Origin: CAYVFC01 sp964450715
GTDB taxonomy: Bacteria; Myxococcota_A; Polyangia; Polyangiales; JAFGIB01
Length of the DNA: 64,000 bases
Assembly (NCBI GenBank): GCA_964450715.1
Contig: CAYVFC010000013.1
Coordinates: 24,760-88,759 of the forward strand
Direction: 5' to 3'
Shown in pieces: positions 40,681 through 48,360 of this stretch. Both the position numbers and the translations under genes were made by a program. The notes beneath the pieces were generated by a model. That model ran no database searches. It had not been told where the DNA came from and saw only the letters and a list, made by a program, of their open reading frames with translations. The first letter of the stretch is position 1. The number at the start of each line of letters is the position of its first letter.

Positions 40681-41952
40681 TCACTCGCCGAGCGCCTCGC
40701 TCAGTACCTCGGCCGGCACCGCCCCGGGGTAGCTGCGTTCGCCGATGACATAGGTGGGCGTTCCCCGGAACTTGAGCTTGCGGCCGGCCTCCAGGTCGTG
40801 CTGGATCTTACGCTGGGTCTGCTCGCTTTCGAGGCACTCGGCGAGGCGGTCAGCCTCGATCCCGGAAGCCCGCGCCAGCTCCTCGACCGTGACCGGATCC
40901 CGCTCGCGGCCCCTGGAGAACAAGAGGTCGTTGGCCTCCCAGAAGCGCCCGAGCTTTTGCGCGCACACGGCCATGGCGGCGTAGCGGCAGGCGAGGGGGT
41001 GAAAGGGGCGCTTGATCTGCTCGTTACAGGCCTGGTCCAGCGGGTAGTTCCGGTGAACCAGCCGCACCCGGTCCGGGTGGTTCTGCACCAGCTTGCGCAT
41101 CTTGTCGTGCCCCTTCTGGCAGTAGGGGCACTGGTAGTCGCTGAACTCCTCGATGGTCAGAGTGGGCTTGTTGGCGCCTATCCAGGGATGGCCTTCGCGC
41201 GTGGCTCCCACCGGAAGCCCACCCGGGCCCTTGGTGGCGGAGAGCTTCCAGTAGGGCGGAACCGTCATCCAGAGGACGAGCACGGCGATCACCCCGACAG
41301 CTGCGAACAGCGTCGACGGTAACCGGCGCTGCCGGAATGATCCCATTTCGGCCTTGAGGGCGCCGAAGGGGTTAAATCCGAGCCGACGGGTTTCGACCAG
41401 GGAGATGGCGAGCAACGAGAGGTTGACCAGGTAGGTGCCGATGCAGACCACGCAGACCGACTCGATGATGAAGTGGGAGACGAAGAACAGGTAGGTTCCC
41501 GTGGCCGCCGAGAACAGGCTCATCCAGAAGAGGATCCCGAAGGGCCAGCTGGCCGGGCTCTTGGGTCTGTACAGCCCCCAAATGGCCAGCGCTCCCATCA
41601 CCAGGTAACCGAGCAACCCCCAGATGGCCACGGGCAGCCCGAGGAACACGGCGTAGTCGCTGGCGGCCACCGTCTCGCAGTTCGCCCATTCACTAATGGC
41701 GCAGTACGAATGGTAGGCCGGGTCCGTGTGCACCTTGACGTGGAGCCGCACCAGGTCCGCGCTCAGGCAGATGCCCACGGTGGCGACGACCAGGAAGGAG
41801 ATCCGCCACCGGAGATGCGAGCGCGCGGATCCGTCGTCGTCCGCGCTTGGCGCGGTATCGGGCGCGGTATCGGGCGCGGTATCGGGCGCGGTATCGGGCG
41901 TGCTGGCCGCGTCCGTCCGACTGCCGGAATCTGGTGTTTGCGCTCCGCTCAT
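40681..41952 (-). CDS. VKOR - DsbA-like fusion (oxidative folding)
   Basis: This 423-residue membrane protein couples a vitamin-K-epoxide-reductase-type domain to a thioredoxin-like domain. A cytoplasmic low-complexity leader (TAPD repeats, residues 15-40) is followed by four helices. The VKOR cysteines are YCAISEWANCETV near 85-95 and the redox pair CVVC near 165-168. After a fifth helix, the DsbA-like domain has the CPYC active site near 280 and a cis-Pro region RGTPTYVIGERSYPG near the end. It should form disulphide bonds in periplasmic proteins, including the Cys-rich lipoproteins here. I chose ATG 41952; the frame is open upstream to 42561 without homology. Confidence 0.9.
   Translation of the reverse strand: MSGAQTPDSGSRTDAASTPDTAPDTAPDTAPDTAPSADDDGSARSHLRWRISFLVVATVGICLSADLVRLHVKVHTDPAYHSYCAISEWANCETVAASDYAVFLGLPVAIWGLLGYLVMGALAIWGLYRPKSPASWPFGILFWMSLFSAATGTYLFFVSHFIIESVCVVCIGTYLVNLSLLAISLVETRRLGFNPFGALKAEMGSFRQRRLPSTLFAAVGVIAVLVLWMTVPPYWKLSATKGPGGLPVGATREGHPWIGANKPTLTIEEFSDYQCPYCQKGHDKMRKLVQNHPDRVRLVHRNYPLDQACNEQIKRPFHPLACRYAAMAVCAQKLGRFWEANDLLFSRGRERDPVTVEELARASGIEADRLAECLESEQTQRKIQHDLEAGRKLKFRGTPTYVIGERSYPGAVPAEVLSEALGE
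41851..41900 (-). repeat. 12-bp tandem repeat in VKOR-DsbA leader
   Basis: Four near-perfect copies of a 12-bp unit (CGCGGTATCGGG) encode the repeated TAPD-type tetrapeptide at the N-terminus. The unit is a multiple of three, so copy-number change would keep the frame. Confidence 0.85.
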
Positions 41953-42065
41953 AGGCTCGACCCGGGCACGGATCGGTAGCGCTTTCCTCCGGGGGGAACA
42001 AGCCGGAACCGCGAGATATTCCCGCCGGCCAGCCGGGCCAGAAAACCCCATGTCGAAAAGTTGAC

Positions 42066-42102
42066 CTCCTACACCGTAGTATGCTGTCTGGAAATGTAGG
42101 AG
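42066..42102 (+). promoter_or_regulatory. Hairpin overlapping the M23 gene Shine-Dalgarno
   Basis: CTCCTACA at 42066-42073 is complementary to TGTAGGAG at 42095-42102, with a 21-base loop. The second arm contains the GGAG ribosome site eleven bases before ATG 42113. In RNA the stem would hide the site, so it may control translation. As DNA it could also be an operator. Confidence 0.35.
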
Positions 42103-42112
42103 AGAAAACGAC

Positions 42113-43576
42113 ATGAAGATACGGAGCACCGGACCGATTTCCGTACTTGCCTTTTCAGCCCTGTTCTGCGCGGCGGGCAGCGGATTCGCCCAGCAAGGCG
42201 GCTCCACGGCATCCAGCCCGATATTGTTGGCCCAGAGCGCGGTCATGAGCAGGTTCAAGCCGGTAACGCGCTCGGCGCTTTCCTCCGCAAAACGGCGAAA
42301 AATGCACGCATCTACCAATGGACCGCGCTGGGTGCCGCGGCCTCGCGGCGCCTCGCTCAAGAGAGCGATCGAGCTGGGATTGGGAACCCACGAGGCGGCC
42401 ATCAGCCTGTTGCGCAACCGGCCCGACGAACGGGTGGTAAAGGCGGCAGGCAAGGCCGACCCGAGAACGCTGCTCTGGCCCGTGGTCAACGGCAAGTGGG
42501 GTAGGGGGTTCGGATATACCCGCAAGGCGCGACCCGACCTGCACCACAACGGGGTGGACATCGGTGGGCCCGAGGGCGCTGTCGTGCGCGCCGCGGCGGC
42601 CGGGATCGTAGCCTATAGCGACAACACCCTGCGCGGGTACGGAAACGCGGTCATGATCGTCCATCCCAATGGCTGGGTCACGCTATACGCGCATAATCTG
42701 CGCAATACAGTGCAGGCGGGCTGGCGGGTGAAGCGCGGCGAGCGTATCGCGCTGGTCGGCCGGACCGGCCTGGCCTGGGGCCCGCACCTGCACTTCGAGC
42801 TTCGCGACAACGGCCGGCTGCGGAATCCGGCCCGGCTTTTCCGGGGCAACCAGTCGGACGAGCTCAATGGCCCGCTGATGGAGCTCAGCCCTCCGCTACA
42901 GGACTCCCTGGCAGTCGAGATGGGCGGGCGACCGGATCTTGCCGAGGCGGTCGCGTCCCGGAGGCAAGAGGGGTCCGTCGAGCCGAAGGGCGCTGAGGCG
43001 CGGGACGGAGCGGTGGCCGAGCCGGCCAGCGAGGCCGGCCGCGTCGGCAGGCTGGAGCTCGGTAGTGCCGGAACGGCTCGCAAGCTCATGCGGCGGGCGC
43101 CCGAGCGTCTGGACCTGGAGCAGATCGAGGGTCGGGTCTTCAGCAACCTGCTGTGGCCGGTACGCGGGGGGGAGCTGGTGCGCGGATATCACCCCGTGGG
43201 CCATCGCGGCATCGATATCGAGGCCGAGCAGGGTGCGCCGGTCAGGGCCGCGGCCGACGGCCTGGTCGTCTACGCCGGGGACGAGCTTCGGGGCTACGGA
43301 AACGCCATCATCCTGCTGCATCCCAACGGCTGGGTAACGGTATACGGCTCCAACCACCAGAACGCCGTGAAAGCGGGCGACGAGGTCAAGCGCGGCAACT
43401 GGATCGCCAGCGTGGGCTCGGTCGCGCCCGGGGGGCGGCCGCATCTACATTTCGAGCTTTTACAGGAAGGTGAGCGTAGAGATCCGTCCGAGTTGCTGGT
43501 AAACGTCCCTCGGAGCGAGGCGAGGGAGGAGCAACATGGCGAAGCTCACCAGGTTCAGCGTATCGATCGAGAGTGA
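42113..43576 (+). CDS. Tandem M23 (LytM) peptidase-family protein
   Basis: This 487-residue exported protein (signal ending GSGFAQQGG near 27) has two LytM domains. The first (about 122-245) has HNGVD, YAHN and HLHFEL, keeping all zinc ligands and the YxH catalytic His. The second (about 345-470) keeps HRGID and HLHFEL but reads YGSN where YxH is expected, so it probably cannot cleave peptidoglycan and may bind or regulate instead. The two are joined by a charged linker. The gene starts at ATG 42113 after AGGAGAG and overlaps nikR by 41 bases in a different frame. Confidence 0.88.
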   Translation: MKIRSTGPISVLAFSALFCAAGSGFAQQGGSTASSPILLAQSAVMSRFKPVTRSALSSAKRRKMHASTNGPRWVPRPRGASLKRAIELGLGTHEAAISLLRNRPDERVVKAAGKADPRTLLWPVVNGKWGRGFGYTRKARPDLHHNGVDIGGPEGAVVRAAAAGIVAYSDNTLRGYGNAVMIVHPNGWVTLYAHNLRNTVQAGWRVKRGERIALVGRTGLAWGPHLHFELRDNGRLRNPARLFRGNQSDELNGPLMELSPPLQDSLAVEMGGRPDLAEAVASRRQEGSVEPKGAEARDGAVAEPASEAGRVGRLELGSAGTARKLMRRAPERLDLEQIEGRVFSNLLWPVRGGELVRGYHPVGHRGIDIEAEQGAPVRAAADGLVVYAGDELRGYGNAIILLHPNGWVTVYGSNHQNAVKAGDEVKRGNWIASVGSVAPGGRPHLHFELLQEGERRDPSELLVNVPRSEAREEQHGEAHQVQRIDRE

Positions 43577-43952
43577 ACTGCTGGCGCGTTTTCTGCGCAT
43601 GGCCAAGCGGCGGGGCTGGCAAAACCGGTCCGAGGCGTTGCGCAACCTGATGCGTGACGCGCTGGTCAGCGAGGAGTGGAAAGGGGGGCAGCAGATCGTG
43701 GGAACCATCACCCTCGTGTACGACCACCACCGGCGCGAGCTCAGCGAAAGGTTGACCGGTATCCAGCACGACCATCACGACGAGGTGCTGGCGGCGACCC
43801 ACATCCATCTCGATCACGACAACTGCCTGGAGATGATCGCCGTCAGGGGCACCGCCTCGTCCGTACAGAAGATCGCCGATACCTTGATCAATACCCGCGG
43901 GGTCAAGCACGGCAAGCTCTCGGCGACCACCACGGGCAAGGGGCTTTCATAG
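43536..43952 (+). CDS. nikR: Nickel-responsive repressor NikR
   Basis: This 138-residue protein is a ribbon-helix-helix nickel regulator. The N-terminal ribbon (LTRFSVSIESELLARF, residues 3-18) and helices (NRSEALRNLMRDAL) match NikR. The ACT-like domain has the nickel ligands: an upstream His in GIQHDHHDE and the HIHLDHDNC core near 88-96. It controls nickel uptake genes, but none is nearby. The gene starts with a strong GGAGGAGCAAC site and overlaps the end of the M23 gene by 41 bases, so the two may be cotranscribed. Confidence 0.95.
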   Translation: MAKLTRFSVSIESELLARFLRMAKRRGWQNRSEALRNLMRDALVSEEWKGGQQIVGTITLVYDHHRRELSERLTGIQHDHHDEVLAATHIHLDHDNCLEMIAVRGTASSVQKIADTLINTRGVKHGKLSATTTGKGLS

Positions 43953-44038
43953 GGCCGGCAGAAACCGCACCCCTGCACGAGGTAAAACGGCGAGAAGCGA
44001 CGTCGTTTCTAGGCAGCAGCGAGAGGAACCGGAAACTC

Positions 44039-44734
44039 ATGGCGATGAAGAAGAGCGAGATGGACCCGATGATCTCGGCTCCCGACTCGAACGAGAAGTT
44101 GAACGCGCTCACCCATCTGGCCGGCGCCTTGGTCGCGGTGCCCGGGCTGGCCGCGCTGGTCCTGCCCGCGGCCGCCGAACAGAAGTGGGCTCACGTGGTC
44201 TGCTTCACCATTTACGCAGCCACGCTCTTTCTCTCCATGTTCTCGAGCTACCTGCTGCACTCCAACCTGGGCCGCGACAGGTACTCGCGTGCCCTGGGAA
44301 TCCTCGACCACACGACCATCTATTTCCTGATCGCCGGCTCCTATACGCCGCTCTGCGTCATCGTCCTGGGAGGATGGCTGGGATGGGGGCTGCTGGCCTT
44401 CGTCTGGGCCCTGGCCGTCATTTTCGCCGCGCTCAAGGTGGCGTATTTCGTCCGCATACCCCCCAATCTCTCCCTGGCCAGCTACCTCGTCATCGGCTGG
44501 CCCGGAGTCCTGTTCGGCTATTATATCTACCAGAGGCTCTCGCTGGGTGGCCTGCTGGTACTGCTCGGCTCCGGAACCTTCTACACGGTGGGCTCGTTCA
44601 TCTTCAATACGGGCAAGCCCAACCCCTGGCCGCCCGATTTCGGCTACCACGAGATCTGGCACGTGATGGTACTGCTGGGCAACGTGACCATGTACGCGCT
44701 CATGTACTTCTACGTTTTACCGTACGGGGGCTAG
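44039..44734 (+). CDS. Hemolysin III / TrhA family membrane protein
   Basis: This 231-residue protein has seven predicted transmembrane helices and the family signatures FSSYLLHSNLG near 75, ILDHTTIYFLIAGSYTP near 92 and FGYHEIWHVMVLLG near 205. The conserved His and Asp residues fit a metal-dependent hydrolase or receptor fold (PAQR-like). Despite the family name, haemolysis is not established. ATG 44039 gives the normal N-terminus (MAMKKSEMD); the frame is open upstream to 43676. Its stop shares a CTAG palindrome with the convergent ABC-F gene. Confidence 0.9.
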   Translation: MAMKKSEMDPMISAPDSNEKLNALTHLAGALVAVPGLAALVLPAAAEQKWAHVVCFTIYAATLFLSMFSSYLLHSNLGRDRYSRALGILDHTTIYFLIAGSYTPLCVIVLGGWLGWGLLAFVWALAVIFAALKVAYFVRIPPNLSLASYLVIGWPGVLFGYYIYQRLSLGGLLVLLGSGTFYTVGSFIFNTGKPNPWPPDFGYHEIWHVMVLLGNVTMYALMYFYVLPYGG

Positions 44735-46764
44735 CCCTCGAGCTTGGCCTGCGCCCGCTCCCACTGCTCGGTGAGCTCCTCCAGCTTCTTCTTGTCCTGG
44801 TTGAAGGAACGGATGAGCTCGGTGCTGCGCTGCTTGTCCGCGTATACCGCGGGATCGGCCAAAAGGGCGCTGCGCTCCTTCTGTAGCTCCTCCAGGCGGG
44901 TGATCTCCTCCTCCAGCTCGTCCACTTTGGCCCGTATCGAGCAGAGACGACGGCTCCTCTCCTCGCGCACCAGCGCTTCCAGGCGCTTGCGCTCCCGGTC
45001 CTCGGCGCGCGTCCGCTTGGCAGCGGCCGGCTTGGGCTTCTGGGCGGGGCGGGCGGGGGGCGGTTCGGGCTGGGCGCGTACGGCCGGCTTCGACGGCGCC
45101 GAGACCGCCGGTTCCGACTGCGCGCCCAGCCGTCTCCGGCACGAGTCCAGGTACTCGTCCAGGGTACCCGGGTAGGTTTCCACCTGGCCGTTCTCCACGT
45201 GCCAGATACGGCTGGCCAGCCGGCGGACCAGGCTGCGGTTGTGGCTGACGAAGATCAGCGTACCGTCGTAGGTACAGAGCGACTCCGCCAGGCTCTCGCT
45301 CGATTCCAGGTCCAGGTGGTTGGTGGGCTCGTCCATCAGCAGCAGGTTGCCCGGGTTGATGAGCAGCCGCGCCAGGGCCACGCGCGAGCGCTCGCCGCCC
45401 GAGAGGACCGCGACCTTCTTGTCGACATCATCCCCGCTGAAGAGGAAAGAGCCCAGCAGGGTGCGGATGCGGGTGATGCCCGCGTCCGGGCCGCGGGCGG
45501 CCACCTCCTCGTAGACGGTCGCGTTCCGATTCAGGGTTTCGGAGTGGTGCTGCGCGAAGTACCCGGCTTCCACGTTGTATCCGAGCTCGACGGCTCCGGT
45601 CTCCGGCTCAACCTCGCTCGCCATCAGCCTGAGCAGGGTGGTCTTGCCCGCACCGTTGGGGCCGATGATGCCGATGCGCTCCCCTCGCTGCACCCGCAGG
45701 TCCAGGCCTTCGAACACCACGTGCTCGCCGTACTTCTTGCCCACCCCCCGCAGCTTTACCACCTCCTGTCCGGCCCGGCCGCAGGGGGGGAAGCTGAAGT
45801 GCATGACCCGGCGTTTACGGTAGATATCCACGCTCTCCATCTTGTCCAGCGCCCGGATCCGGCTCTGCACCTGCTTGGCCCGATCCTTGCGCGCGCGGTT
45901 GCGGGCGATGAAGCGCTGGGTCTGTTCGCGCTGCCGCTGCAGGTTCTTGGCCTTGTTCTCCAGAACCTGTTCCTCCTCGACGCGTTGCCTGACGTATTGC
46001 TCGTAGTTGCCGGCGAATTGCCGGACCGTTTCCTGCTCGATGCTGATGACGCGGGAGATCTGCTCGTTGAGGAACTCTCGGTCGTGGCAGATGAGCACGA
46101 AGGCCCGCTTGTAGCGCGCCAGAAAGTCGGCGAACCAGGCGACGGTGGGCATGTCCAGGTGGTTGGTGGGCTCGTCCAGCAGCAACAGGTCCGGTTGCTG
46201 GAACAGCAGCGAGGCCAGGATGGCCCGCATCCGCCAGCCGCCGCTGAGCTGCAGCAGGGGACGATCGAGGTCGGCGGGCTTGAAGCCGAGGCCGGCCAGG
46301 ATGGAGAGCGCCTCGTGCTCCGAGTAGTTGGCGTCGTAGTGCTGCAGGCGCTCGTGCAGCCCGGCCAGCCGACCCGCCAGGTCCATGGTGTCCGAACCGG
46401 GCTCGGCCTCGCCCCTCTCCTCGGCCGCGACCCGGATCTCCATTTCTCGCTCGGCCGCTTCGAGCTCGGCCTGTAGCTCGGTCCGGCCCTGCACGCTGTC
46501 GATGACGAAAGCCCGCGCCGTCTTCTCCACCTCGCCCTCGAGCTCCTGCGGCAGGTATCCCACCCGCGTCCCGCGCCTGGACTCCAGCTTGCCCGAGTCC
46601 GGGGTCTGCTCGCCGGCGATGATCCGCAACAGCGAGGTCTTGCCCGAGCCGTTGGGGCCGATTAGCCCGATGCGCTCCGCGTCGGCCACGCGCAGGTTGA
46701 AGTTGTCGAACAGGGTCTGCTTGCCGAATCCCAGGCAGACGTTTTCCAGCACGATGACGCTCAT
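44731..46764 (-). CDS. ABC-F ATPase (Uup-like) with C-terminal coiled coil
   Basis: This 677-residue soluble protein has two ABC modules without transmembrane helices. Module one has Walker A IGPNGSGKTSLL near 38, LSGGWRMRAI and DEPTNHLDM. Module two has IGPNGAGKTTLL near 360, LSGGERSRVALARLL and DEPTNHLDLESSESL. A helical P-site-tRNA-interaction motif linker lies between (about 255-305). The C-terminal about 100 residues form a charged coiled coil, as in Uup. ABC-F proteins act on ribosomes. ATG 46764 is chosen, because the preceding residues have no homology. It is divergent from the methyltransferase gene. Confidence 0.92.
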   Translation of the reverse strand: MSVIVLENVCLGFGKQTLFDNFNLRVADAERIGLIGPNGSGKTSLLRIIAGEQTPDSGKLESRRGTRVGYLPQELEGEVEKTARAFVIDSVQGRTELQAELEAAEREMEIRVAAEERGEAEPGSDTMDLAGRLAGLHERLQHYDANYSEHEALSILAGLGFKPADLDRPLLQLSGGWRMRAILASLLFQQPDLLLLDEPTNHLDMPTVAWFADFLARYKRAFVLICHDREFLNEQISRVISIEQETVRQFAGNYEQYVRQRVEEEQVLENKAKNLQRQREQTQRFIARNRARKDRAKQVQSRIRALDKMESVDIYRKRRVMHFSFPPCGRAGQEVVKLRGVGKKYGEHVVFEGLDLRVQRGERIGIIGPNGAGKTTLLRLMASEVEPETGAVELGYNVEAGYFAQHHSETLNRNATVYEEVAARGPDAGITRIRTLLGSFLFSGDDVDKKVAVLSGGERSRVALARLLINPGNLLLMDEPTNHLDLESSESLAESLCTYDGTLIFVSHNRSLVRRLASRIWHVENGQVETYPGTLDEYLDSCRRRLGAQSEPAVSAPSKPAVRAQPEPPPARPAQKPKPAAAKRTRAEDRERKRLEALVREERSRRLCSIRAKVDELEEEITRLEELQKERSALLADPAVYADKQRSTELIRSFNQDKKKLEELTEQWERAQAKLEG

Positions 46765-46843
46765 GATGGCGGCGTTCTCATTGCACCGGCGCTCGCCACC
46801 TGTCAACCGGGCCGCCGCTCTGCTACCATGCGGCGCGTTCACC

Positions 46844-47923
46844 GTGATCAAGTACATCGGATCCAAGCGGGAGCTGGTCCCGCTGATCGTCGAGATCGTT
46901 ACCCGCCTGCAAGCGGTCGCTTCCGTTCTGGACCCCTTCTCCGGGACCTGTCGCGTGGGCCACGCGCTCAAGGCAGCGGGATTCAGGGTGATGGCCGGCG
47001 ACTACAACGCCTACGCGCACACCCTCGCCCTCTGCTACGTGCGGGCCGACCGGGAACGGGTGGAGAAGCCGGCTGCAAAGCTCATCGCCGAGCTGAACCG
47101 GCTGCCCGGCAGGGCCGGCTACTTCACCGAGACCTTCTGCGTCCGCTCCCGCTTCTTCCAGCCCAAGAACGGCGAGCGGGTGGACGCCATCCGCGAGGAG
47201 ATCGAGCGCAAGGGCCTCGAACCCGAGCTGAAGGCGGTGGTGCTGACCTCCCTGATGGAAGCTGCCGACCGGGTGGATTCGACCACCGGGGTACAGATGG
47301 CCTATCTCAAGAGCTGGGCTCCGCGCGCGCACAACGATTTGGCCCTGAGGGTGCCCGAGCTGTTGCCGCGCGCCCGCCACGGCCCGGCAGAGGCCTTCCA
47401 GCTGGACGCGCTGCAGGCCGCCGCTGGTTTCGAGGCGGACTGCGTTTACCTGGACCCCCCCTACAACCAGCACTCGTACCTCTCCAACTACCACATCTGG
47501 GAGTCGCTGGTGCTGTGGGACAAGCCCCCCGTCTACGGCATCGCCTGCAAGCGCGAGGAGTGCCGCGAGCGGCGCAGCGCCTTCAACTCCAAGCGGGCCT
47601 TCCTGGAGACATTCGAGCAGCTGCTCTCGCGCGTGCGCTCCCGCTTCCTGGTCGTCTCCTTCAACAACGAGGGGTATATCCAGCGCGAGCAGATGGTGGA
47701 GCTACTGGCCTCGCGCGGCCAGGTAGCGGTGGTGGAGGTCGACTACGACCGCTACGTGGGCGCCCGCATAGGTATCTACAACCCGAGCGGGGTCAAGGTG
47801 GGCAAGGTCAGCCACCTGCGCAACAAGGAGTACCTCTTCGTGGTGGCCCCGGATCTCTCCCGGCTCTGCATCGACTCGCTGGCGGGCGATAGGCAGCCGG
47901 AACAGATCGAGCTTTTCTTTTAG
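46844..47923 (+). CDS. Orphan D12-class DNA adenine methyltransferase
   Basis: This 359-residue protein fits an N6-adenine DNA methyltransferase. VIKYIGSKRELV opens the domain, motif I is DPFSGTCRVGHALKA near residue 29 and the catalytic DPPYNQHSY is near 205. NNEGYIQRE and YVGARIGIYNPSG follow. No restriction gene or S subunit is adjacent, so it may be solitary, with an epigenetic or phage-related role. The start is GTG 46844, because the conserved region begins there, although no strong ribosome site is visible. It is divergent from the ABC-F gene and ends just before a miniature element. Confidence 0.87.
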   Translation: MIKYIGSKRELVPLIVEIVTRLQAVASVLDPFSGTCRVGHALKAAGFRVMAGDYNAYAHTLALCYVRADRERVEKPAAKLIAELNRLPGRAGYFTETFCVRSRFFQPKNGERVDAIREEIERKGLEPELKAVVLTSLMEAADRVDSTTGVQMAYLKSWAPRAHNDLALRVPELLPRARHGPAEAFQLDALQAAAGFEADCVYLDPPYNQHSYLSNYHIWESLVLWDKPPVYGIACKREECRERRSAFNSKRAFLETFEQLLSRVRSRFLVVSFNNEGYIQREQMVELLASRGQVAVVEVDYDRYVGARIGIYNPSGVKVGKVSHLRNKEYLFVVAPDLSRLCIDSLAGDRQPEQIELFF

Positions 47924-47935
47924 TCCGCCACTAAA

Positions 47936-48125
47936 CCTCAATGTTGCAAAAAACGTCGAGCAGAAACGCCCGAGAGTGCGTGAGATGCGCGCGCGCGGAG
48001 GTTATTCTGGGCCGCAGCATAGTCCACCCTATGTGAGGTCCAGAAGAACCGAGCACGCGCGCAGATCGCGTGCTCTCGGGCGAGCGCAAGCGGTTTTATG
48101 CCGACGTTTGTTTGCAACATTGAGG
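47936..48125. mobile_element. Miniature inverted-repeat element, type 2
   Basis: A 190-bp non-coding element is bounded by 23/24-bp terminal inverted repeats (CCTCAATGTTGCAAA with AAACGTCG; one gap). The sequence TAAA flanks both ends (47932-47935 and 48126-48129), a convincing 4-bp target duplication. The interior includes an extra hairpin (GAGCACGCG / CGCGTGCTC). It differs from the family at 9 and 38 kb. It lies 12 bases after the methyltransferase stop and truncates a short reverse-strand frame. Confidence 0.82.
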
Positions 48126-48130
48126 TAAAC

Positions 48131-48291
48131 CCACGGCCTATGGCCGTCCAGTTGTTATACAGGCCGAGCACGGAATGGCCCGTCTCGTCGCCATCCCAGA
48201 ACTGCAGGCCATGCTCGTCTTCGGCCCAGCGCCGCACGCCTTCGGTGTGCAGGTCGGTGCTCTGTTGCTCGCTTGGTGCAGGGAACGTCAT
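48131..48291 (-). pseudogene. Fragment of unknown gene cut by miniature element
   Basis: About 54 codons are open on the minus strand from ATG 48291 (RRWAEDEHGLQFWDGDETG, then LGLYNNWTAIGRG) and then run into the element at 47936-48125. The composition is protein-like, but I do not recognise the family. It is most simply the N-terminus of a gene lost when the element inserted. The frame also overlaps the upstream region of the kinase gene. Confidence 0.4.
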
Positions 48292-48360
48292 GGCCTTTAC
48301 CGGGCGATCCGCTTACAATGAAAGGTATCTGGCCGCGATGATTTCCGGCGACGCACGACT

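Noticed and set aside
45199..46476. A 425-residue plus-strand frame
   Set aside because: It is antisense to the two ABC modules of the ABC-F gene, with no domain of its own.
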